From contig CAVQCX010000038.1 of NCBI GenBank assembly GCA_963711095.1, forward strand, positions 186,001 to 250,000: DNA of 64,000 nucleotides. Reading direction: 5' to 3'. Below, piece by piece: positions 57,935 through 64,000 of the stretch; the first letter of the stretch is position 1, and the number at the start of each line of letters is the position of its first letter. Below the pieces are notes generated by a model. That model was not told the origin of the DNA. It saw nothing but the letters and a program-made list of their open reading frames with translations, and searched no databases. Source of the stretch: CAVQCX01 sp963711095 (GTDB lineage Bacteria > Pseudomonadota > Gammaproteobacteria > Chromatiales > Chromatiaceae). The position numbers and the translations under genes are program-made.

Positions 57935-59264
57935 TCAGTCCAGGGCCTTGATGATGACCTTGGAATTGCGGCGGTAGTTGTACAGCTGGCGCTTTTCCAT
58001 CGGCAGTGCCTCGATCGGGGCATTGGCAAAGCCGCGCTCCAGGAACCAGTGGCCGGTCTGGGTGCTGAGCGCGAATATCCGGCGGATCCCGAGCTTCCCG
58101 GGCCTTGGCCTCCATTCGCCCGAGCAGCGCCTCCCCGCGGCCGCTGTTGCGATACTGCGGATGCACCGCCAGGCAGGCGAGCTCGCCCATCTGCTCGGCG
58201 AGATAGGGGTAAAGCGCTGCGCAGGCGATCACCATGGCGTCGCGCTCCACCACGGTGAAGCGCTCGATCTCGGTATCCAGCAGCTCGCGTGAGCGGCGCA
58301 CCAGCATGCCCTTGTCCTCCAGCGGAGCGAGCAGCTCGAGCACGCCGCCCACATCCTCGATACGCGCGGTGCGGGTCGCCTCGTAAGGCTCCGCGGTCAG
58401 CAGCGTGCCGACGCCTTCGCGGGTGAACAGCTCGTGCAGCAGCACGCCGTCGGTCTGGCGGGGCAGCAGGTGCACGCGCTTGACCCCGCCCCGGCAGGCG
58501 CTCACCGCACCTTCGAGGGCGTGGCGCAGGTCCTCGGGCAGCTTACGCCGCCCATGCAGCAGCTGCTCCACGTCCCGGGGCAGCAGGTCCGGAACCGGGT
58601 GGCCGTGCCCGTCGGTGAGGCCCTTGCCCTCCACCAGCATGATGAGCTTGTCGGCGCCGAGCGCAGTGGCCGCCGAGGTGGCGACGTCTGCGGCGCTCAG
58701 GTTGAACACCTCCCCGGTGGGCGAATAGCCGATGGGCGGAACCAGCGCGATGGCGCCCGAGTCCAGCCGACGCGTGAGCGCGTCGGCATCGATGCGCCGT
58801 ACCACGCCCGTATGGCAATAGTCGACGCCGTCTCGGACCCCGATCGGCCGGGCGGTGACAAAGTTGCCGGACGCGACCCGGATGCGCACCCCGGCCATGG
58901 GCGAGTTGGCAAGACCCATGGAGAGCAGGGCCTCGATCTCGACCCGGACCGTGCCCGCGGCCTCCTTGACGCAGGTGAGTGCGGCTGCGTCGGTGACCCG
59001 CAGCCCGTTGATGTAGTGCAGGGCCGCCCCCCGCTCGCGAAGCCGCGCCTCGATCTGCGGCCGCGCGCCGTGCACCAGGACCAGCCTTATGCCCAGGCCG
59101 TGCAGCAGGGCCAGGTCGTGGATCAGGTGGGAGAACCCGGGGTCGGCCACCGCCTCGCCGCCGAACAGGACCACGAAGGTGCACCCGCGATGGGCGTAAA
59201 TGTAGGGCGAAGAACTGCGGAGCCAGTCGACGAATTGGTCTGGTTGTCCGGGCGCTGACACCAT
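57935..59264 (-). CDS. argA: N-acetylglutamate synthase ArgA, one frameshift
   Basis: ArgA acetylates glutamate, the first step of arginine synthesis. The kinase-like N-terminal domain (about 1-290) has FVDWLRSSSPYIYAHRGCTF and GHGHPVPDLLPRDVEQLL. The C-terminal GNAT domain has ACAALYPYLAEQMGELACLA and YRNSGRGEALLGRME; its end, IFALSTQTGHWFLERGF, is in the next frame and closes NSKVIIKALD. One base too many in GAGCTTC (58091-58097) breaks the frame; corrected, it reads RELGIRRIF, the family consensus, for 442 residues. ATG 59264 is chosen behind GGGGAC. Confidence 0.92.
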
Positions 59265-59372
59265 AGGAGTCCCCATGCACGGACCCACCGAGCCCTCGGT
59301 GCGGTCATCAGGCGCCCCTGCCGTCGCTCGGGACCGGCTCCGGGGCGGATCGTATCTATTGGGCCGCCTGCC

Positions 59373-60518
59373 TCACAGACAGAAGCGGCGGATCAGCCCG
59401 CGCAGCAGCTCCACCGTGGGGGCGACGCGGGAGGCGAGCAGGTATTCATCGGGCTGGTGCGCCTGCTCGATGTCGCCGGGCCCGAGCACCAGGGTCTCCA
59501 TGCCCAGCTGCCTGAAATAGGGGGCTTCGGTACCGAAGGCCACCGCTTCGGCGCTGTGCCCGGTAAGCGTTTCGGCGGCGCGCACGATGGCCGCGTCGGC
59601 GGGCGTCTCCATGGCTTCGATGCCGCCGAACAGGGGGACGATCTCGAAGCCCAGGCCGCTGCCGGCGAGCAGGCGCTCGATGCGGGTGTGCAGCTCCTCG
59701 CGCAGCTCCGGCAGGCGCATCCCGGGCAGGGGGCGCAGGTCGATGTGCAGCTCGCAGTCGCCGCAGATGCGGTTGGGGTTGTCGCCGCCGTGGATGTGGC
59801 CGAGGTTCAGGGTCGGCACCGCCACCCGGAAGGCGTCGTTGCGGTAGCGTTGCTGCAGCTGGGTCCGCCAGGCGAGGACCTCACCCATGACCCGGTGCAT
59901 GCCCTCCAGCGCGCTCACGCCCAGTCCGGGGTCGCTGGAGTGGCCGGCGCGACCCTGGAGCCGGATCGCCTCCATGGCGATGCCCTTGTGCATACGCACC
60001 GGTCGCAGGCCGGTCGGCTCGCCGATCACGGCGTGGCGGCCCAGCTTCAGCTGCAGGTCGACCAGACGCTGAGCCCCGCACATGGAGCTCTCTTCGTCGG
60101 CGGTGGCCAGCAGCACCAAGGGGCGCTTGAGCTGCCGAAGGTCGAGATCGCGCATGGCCTCCAGCGCCAGGGCCAGGAAGGCCTTCATGTCGCAGGTGCC
60201 CAGCCCATAGAGACGGCCGCCGGATTCGGTGAGCCGCAGCGGGTCGAAGGACCAGCGCTCAGGGTCGTAAGGGACGGTGTCGGTGTGGCCGGCCAGCACC
60301 AGGCCCTCGGGGCCGGAGCCCGCGCTTGCCACCAGGTCGAGCTTGCCCGGGCGGTCCGGGATGTCGATCACCCGGGTCTGCAGGCCGAGCCGGTGCGCCC
60401 AGCCCTCGAGCAGTCCGATCACCTGCTCGTTGCCCTGGTCCCGGAGCGGGATGACGCTGCTCACCGAGGAGGCGCCGACCAGCGCACCGATCATCTGTTC
60501 GACGGACGGGAGATCCAT
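59373..60518 (-). CDS. argE: Acetylornithine deacetylase ArgE
   Basis: ArgE removes acetyl from N-acetylornithine in the linear arginine pathway. The 381-residue M20 metallopeptidase has VLAGHTDTVPYDPERWSFDP, LYGLGTCDMKAFLALALEA, LLATADEESSMCGAQRLV, GEPTGLRPVRMHKG and FGTEAPYFRQLGMETLVLGP. It stands 108 bases upstream of argA on the same strand. ArgJ (33424) makes it partly redundant. Confidence 0.93.
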   Translation of the reverse strand: MDLPSVEQMIGALVGASSVSSVIPLRDQGNEQVIGLLEGWAHRLGLQTRVIDIPDRPGKLDLVASAGSGPEGLVLAGHTDTVPYDPERWSFDPLRLTESGGRLYGLGTCDMKAFLALALEAMRDLDLRQLKRPLVLLATADEESSMCGAQRLVDLQLKLGRHAVIGEPTGLRPVRMHKGIAMEAIRLQGRAGHSSDPGLGVSALEGMHRVMGEVLAWRTQLQQRYRNDAFRVAVPTLNLGHIHGGDNPNRICGDCELHIDLRPLPGMRLPELREELHTRIERLLAGSGLGFEIVPLFGGIEAMETPADAAIVRAAETLTGHSAEAVAFGTEAPYFRQLGMETLVLGPGDIEQAHQPDEYLLASRVAPTVELLRGLIRRFCL

Positions 60519-60616
60519 CTGATGATTCTGTGCTCGGCGCGAGGGACTCGCAAGCGGTCGGCGGTTTCCGGGCGCGGCCCTCCCGCGGCACCGACGTTTC
60601 TGAGTACAGTATCGCC

Positions 60617-61345
60617 ATGCGCGATTGGACCGATCCCGACGCTTATGCCTTCACCCGGCGATTGGATGCCGCCCGCTGGGCCTGGGAGTTTCTGCGACGC
60701 AACCCGCGTTACCGCCGCGAGCACGCCGCCTTCCGGGCCACCTGGGATGCCCTGGAGGCTGCCTACGGCTGTCCCCCGCACCGCGACTTCAACGCCTGGA
60801 AGGCCGACCCGCGGGCCTACGTGTCCCTGGGCGAGGAGGCGAGCGGGGACTGCCGGGTCGACCGCGACAAGGTGCTGATCGAGTGTCACCTGGGTGCGCG
60901 CTGGGGCTTCTACAAGTTCCCGGTCGACCCTGCTGAGGACGATCCCATCGGGCAGGGGCTCCTGGCGTGGCGGCCCCTTGCCCAGGACCCGGAGATCCTC
61001 GGGGTCGCCGATGCCGCCTGGCTCGGCGGAGACCCGGCGCGGGTCGCTCTGGGCTTCGATCTTTCGCTGTCCTTGCGTGAGCAGATAGAGGGGGCCAGGC
61101 GATTGCTCATCGTACTGCAGCGCCAGCGTACCCGTCAGGGGGCGGTGCGGGTGCTGACACCGGCCGCTCGCGCCGAGGACTGGACCCGTTTCCTGCGTCT
61201 GCTCGATGCCGAGGCGGCCGGAGTCGAGCCGGCGCGGATCGGGGCGCGGCTCGGAGGTCCGGGGATCGCCGTTGATCGGCGCGAGGCGCATGCGCTGGTC
61301 GAGGGTGGCTATCGTCGCATCGCCGGGGGCGCCTCGCGCGACTGA
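60617..61345 (+). CDS. DUF6499/DUF2285 domain protein
   Basis: The 242-residue protein begins MRDWTDPDAYAFTRRLDAAR and WAWEFLRRNPRYRREHAAF, the DUF6499 signature. The C-terminal part, RVALGFDLSLSLREQIEGAR and AHALVEGGYRRIA, is DUF2285-like. Such proteins are often annotated as transcriptional-regulator-domain proteins and, as far as I recall, are often found in integrative elements. Here none of the usual relaxase or transfer genes is near. Function is unknown. Confidence 0.7.
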   Translation: MRDWTDPDAYAFTRRLDAARWAWEFLRRNPRYRREHAAFRATWDALEAAYGCPPHRDFNAWKADPRAYVSLGEEASGDCRVDRDKVLIECHLGARWGFYKFPVDPAEDDPIGQGLLAWRPLAQDPEILGVADAAWLGGDPARVALGFDLSLSLREQIEGARRLLIVLQRQRTRQGAVRVLTPAARAEDWTRFLRLLDAEAAGVEPARIGARLGGPGIAVDRREAHALVEGGYRRIAGGASRD

Positions 61346-61645
61346 GATCGGAGGTCCTCCATTCCCAGGCCGCCGGCCCCTATCTTCAACCGGACATGCC
61401 CCTGACGGGATCGCGGCCAATCACAGCTGGCTGCCAAGGCGCGGTGCTGGGCGCACAGCCCTCGCCCGGCTGCCGATCGTGTCGCGGTTGCTCGCGGATG
61501 GGATCACCCGAGGCACCGACGAGCGCTGGGGAGCCTGCTTCCCGCGGTTCAGATCTATCGGCCGGATGATGACAATTGGGGCATGTCCGTGCTCGACCTG
61601 CCGTCGGGCGCCGATCGCCACGGCACGGCGTCGGGTGCGCGTTGC
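61346..61645. other. Intergenic stretch without a gene
   Basis: These 300 bases lie between the DUF6499/DUF2285 gene and the convergent TetR gene. I see no protein with sensible composition, no tRNA and no strong terminator. Confidence 0.5.
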
Positions 61646-62221
61646 TTACTCCCGGGCCAGGCCGTCGATCCAGGTCTCCAGATCGTTGGTCTCCCGGTCC
61701 AGGAACACCGGGTCGGCGTACACGAAGGCCATCAGGCTGATGCCCTGTGCGCGCGCGATCAGACTCATGGCGAGCGCTCGGGAGCGCCCGGCGTAGCCCA
61801 GCTCGACAAACTGGGTCTCCAGCCAGGTACCGCACAGGTCGAACATCGCCTTGGCCTCGCTCTGCAGCTGCGGCTGGTCCTTGCCGAGCTCGGCGTTCAG
61901 GGTGCCCATGGGACAGCCCGACTCGGCGACCGTCGCGGCGCTGTTCGGCAGCAGTTGCACGAAACGGCGCAGGCGCTCATAGGGGCCGGGCAGGCTCCTG
62001 TCCCAGTCGGCGAGCATCTGACCGAGGGTCTCCAGGCGGTGGCGGATCACCGCCCGCAGGATGTCGTCCTTGGTCTTGAAGTAGTAGTAGATATTGCCGC
62101 GCGGTACGCCCGCCGCCTCCACGACGTCGCTGAACGAGGTGCGGTTGTAGCCCTTGCGATAGAACAGCCGGCTGGCGCTGTCGATGATCCGCTGGCGGGT
62201 GCGGTCGCTCTTGGTGATCAC
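61646..62221 (-). CDS. TetR/AcrR-family transcriptional regulator
   Basis: The 191-residue protein has a typical TetR helix-turn-helix: RTRQRIIDSASRLFYRKGYN, SFSDVVEAAGVPRGNIYYYF and KTKDDILRAVIRHRLETLG. The C-terminal ligand domain has SGCPMGTLNAELGKDQP, common in the YxaF/LmrA-type group. GTG 62221 has GGGAG upstream and is followed at once by ITKSDRTRQ. Its target is unknown; a palindrome at 62519 lies upstream in the divergent direction. Confidence 0.88.
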   Translation of the reverse strand: MITKSDRTRQRIIDSASRLFYRKGYNRTSFSDVVEAAGVPRGNIYYYFKTKDDILRAVIRHRLETLGQMLADWDRSLPGPYERLRRFVQLLPNSAATVAESGCPMGTLNAELGKDQPQLQSEAKAMFDLCGTWLETQFVELGYAGRSRALAMSLIARAQGISLMAFVYADPVFLDRETNDLETWIDGLARE

Positions 62222-62833
62222 AGGCGGCTCCCTGGCGGCATCGGGCGCTGGCCCGGGGGTTGGCGTGCCGGACGACGGCCCACCCCGAGTCCGCAAGTAT
62301 AGAAGGGGCCAGGAGGGGCCGAAAGGTAAGGGCGGTTGCCGCTCGGCCGGGGCAGCGCAATACTTGAACCTAGAAACGGCAGTTGACCGCTTCCAATAAC
62401 GATCAAGCGATGGATTCGACCATGGCTCCGGACAAACCTGCTGCTCACCCGTTGGGCGACGGCCGCTACGACCACCAGGGCACGCACCGCGCGGCGCCTG
62501 GCTGCGTTATAACTCGTTGGAATAGGTCATACTATTCCGCCTCGTCATGCCTTGCCAGACACCACGCGGCACGCACCCTGGCGGCCGTTCAACCGCCGCT
62601 TCTAGGTTGAATCAGGGGGCTTGTCCTGGGCCGGCGGGCGATGCGCTCGGCTGTTGCCGCGACGGGCCTGCGCATCGGCAGGTTGCGGTCGTTTTCGGTC
62701 GCCGCAAACGATGGAAGACAAAGGAGACAGGGAAGCGCCCGTTGCGGTTTCGGTATCGAGCAAGGCGAAGCAAGTCGGTGTTCCACCTGCTACACGGGTC
62801 GCTCCCCGGATCTGGCCGTACAAGGAGAACGAT
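62222..62833. other. Divergent intergenic region with a promoter-overlapping palindrome
   Basis: This 612-base region separates divergent tetR and the secreted-protein gene. It holds the 20-base palindrome at 62519. A second hairpin, GGCGG...CCGCC, lies near 62580-62597. No protein with convincing composition or family is visible, though open frames run through it. Confidence 0.5.
62507..62538 (+). promoter_or_regulatory. Candidate promoter overlapped by a 20-base palindrome
   Basis: TTATAA (62507-62512) and TACTAT (62530-62535) are spaced by 17 bases, a weak sigma-70 pair. The perfect palindrome GGAATAG-N6-CTATTCC (62519-62538) covers the spacer and -10. Size and symmetry suit a TetR-family operator. 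The ATG of the secreted-protein gene is about 295 bases downstream. Confidence 0.5.
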
Positions 62834-63361
62834 ATGACTGTACCCATGCCTCGTTGCGTCGCACTCCTGGCCGCCCTTACGCTCCTGGGCTGGTCTTTCG
62901 TCGTGTCGGCGCAGCAGACCCCAAAGGGCGCGGCGGTGTCGCCTGCCCTGCCGGTCCAGCCGGTTTCTGCGTCCGCAGCAAGCGCTGAGGGCACTCTGGA
63001 AAGCCCGCGCGGGGCCCTCACGCCTCAACGCGATGAGCTGCGCGACTGGCGCAGCGGAGGTTACGGGCATAGGCCCCCCTGGGTGAAGGCTCGCCAGGAC
63101 TGGATCGAGCAGCAGAGCGCCCAGTTGCGCGAGAGCATGCGCCAACGCCGCTCGGAGTTGGCTCGGTGGCGCGATGCCATGGGCTGGTCGCGCGACCCAT
63201 ACGGTCAGTGGATCCAAGATACGGCCGACGCGCGCCGGGCAGCCATTGACACCCGGCGTCTGCAGGCCGAGGACCGGTACAAGCGGATCCCGGCACCGCC
63301 CTGGCCCGGACAGCCATGGGGCGCCGATCCTTGGGGCGGGGGCGATGCTCCCTGGTGGTGA
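62834..63361 (+). CDS. Secreted Trp/Arg-rich protein, unknown
   Basis: The 175-residue protein has a signal peptide (about residues 1-27, ending VVSAQ). An Ala/Pro/Val linker follows, then a charged helical part (WVKARQDWIEQQSAQLRESM) and an unusual end rich in Trp, Pro and Gly (PPWPGQPWGADPWGGG then DAPWW). AAGGAGAA lies seven bases before ATG 62834. I recognise no family. It could be a small periplasmic or surface protein; context offers only the divergent TetR gene. Confidence 0.6.
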   Translation: MTVPMPRCVALLAALTLLGWSFVVSAQQTPKGAAVSPALPVQPVSASAASAEGTLESPRGALTPQRDELRDWRSGGYGHRPPWVKARQDWIEQQSAQLRESMRQRRSELARWRDAMGWSRDPYGQWIQDTADARRAAIDTRRLQAEDRYKRIPAPPWPGQPWGADPWGGGDAPWW

Positions 63362-63607
63362 GCGCCGCAGCGGCCGGTCGGATATGCCGGTTGCGCAGCA
63401 GCTCCGGACAGGTCCGGGATATCGCACTGGCGTGGGGATCATCGGCACGCGGCGTCGGGATCGGCTGGGCTGATGCCAGCCTCGCCAAGGGATCGTCCGG
63501 CCCGCGATTCCGGGCCGGTGCCGCGGCGACAGCTGGGGCGGGGTTGGGGCGGCCCGGGTGAATAGCGGATAATCCCCGCTTCAGGCGATCCCCCACCGGA
63601 GATGACC

Positions 63608-64000
63608 ATGCCTCAGTATCGCTCCCGCACCACCACCCAGGGCCGCAACATGGCCGGAGCCAGGGCCTTGTGGAGGGCCACTGGCATGACCGACGAGGAC
63701 TTCGAGAAGCCGATCATCGCAGTGGCCAACTCGTTCACCCAGTTCGTCCCGGGACACGTGCACCTCAAAGATCTGGGCCAGCTGGTGGCGCGCGAGATCG
63801 AGCGTGCCGGAGGGGTCGCCAAGGAGTTCAGCACCATCGCGGTGGACGACGGCATCGCCATGGGCCACGGCGGCATGCTCTATTCCCTGCCCTCGCGGGA
63901 GCTCATCGCCGATGCGGTGGAATACATGGTCAACGCCCATTGCGCGGACGCCCTGGTATGCATCTCCAACTGCGACAAGATCACCCCGGGGATGCTCAAC
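63608..64000 (+). CDS. ilvD: Dihydroxy-acid dehydratase IlvD, N-terminal part (runs off the right edge)
   Basis: IlvD dehydrates the 2,3-dihydroxy acid precursors of valine, isoleucine and leucine using an iron-sulfur cluster. The first 131 codons give YRSRTTTQGRNMAGARALWR, IIAVANSFTQFVPGHVHLKD, IAVDDGIAMGHGGMLYSLPS and VCISNCDKITPGML with the cluster Cys. ATG 63608 (MPQYRS) matches the family; ATG 63602 is two codons upstream. CGGAGA lies before it. Confidence 0.96.
   Translation, partial: MPQYRSRTTTQGRNMAGARALWRATGMTDEDFEKPIIAVANSFTQFVPGHVHLKDLGQLVAREIERAGGVAKEFSTIAVDDGIAMGHGGMLYSLPSRELIADAVEYMVNAHCADALVCISNCDKITPGMLN

Overview
This 64-kb window is ordinary chromosome from a GC-rich gammaproteobacterium that is probably an autotroph. 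It starts inside phosphoribulokinase (Calvin cycle). It carries an NhaD Na+/H+ antiporter, a diheme cytochrome c, a DsrE2-type sulfur-relay remnant, glycogen synthesis (glgC) and type IV pili. The gene order is typical of gammaproteobacteria: dolP-diaA-yraN-lpoA next to rsmI; mraZ to ftsZ-lpxC; DUF721-M23-secA; argJ-mutT/thiE-(yacG)-zapD-coaE-pilD-pilC-pilB. Together these suggest a sulfur-oxidising, salt- or alkali-adapted member of the Ectothiorhodospiraceae/Chromatiales type. That placement is inference; there is no rRNA in the window.

Layout: 1-9.4 kb holds prk, nhaD, a decayed gene, cytochrome c, a frameshifted FAD oxidase, the dolP-diaA-yraN-lpoA envelope cluster and divergent rsmI. At 9.5-9.9 kb is the RNase P RNA. 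From 10.1 to 29.0 kb runs the full division and cell-wall (dcw) cluster, from a near-consensus promoter with three MraZ boxes through mraZ-rsmH-ftsL-ftsI-murEF-mraY-murD-ftsW-murGC-(small ORF)-murB-ddl-ftsQAZ to lpxC. At 29-35.6 kb are a DciA-like gene, an M23 peptidase, secA, argJ and a MutT-ThiE fusion. Reading leftward from 46 to 35.6 kb is a type IV pilus locus: pilS-pilR, a pilin with a sigma-54-type promoter, a second pilin, pilB-pilC-pilD, then coaE and zapD. At 46-51 kb are sucCD, nadE, glnB and bamD. The 51.5-64 kb end is mixed: a broken dsrE2 behind a cysteine-less HMA-fold gene, a kinase fusion, cupin, EamA transporter, dusA, glgC, a 39-residue membrane protein, argA, argE, a DUF6499/DUF2285 protein, a TetR regulator, a secreted Trp-rich protein and the start of ilvD.

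No phage, insertion sequence, CRISPR array or tRNA was found. The most unusual signal is a set of nine interrupted genes (including secA, dolP, argA and dusA), all with a net +1 base. In six of them the break coincides with a GAGCTC expanded by one base, four times as the same double-stranded heptamer GAGCTTC/GAAGCTC. This looks like a systematic sequencing, base-calling or mutational effect rather than gene death. Other points worth checking are a 51-codon ORF joined by ATGA overlaps between murC and murB, a yacG eroded to about 20 codons, and a palindrome over a promoter upstream of the secreted Trp-rich protein.
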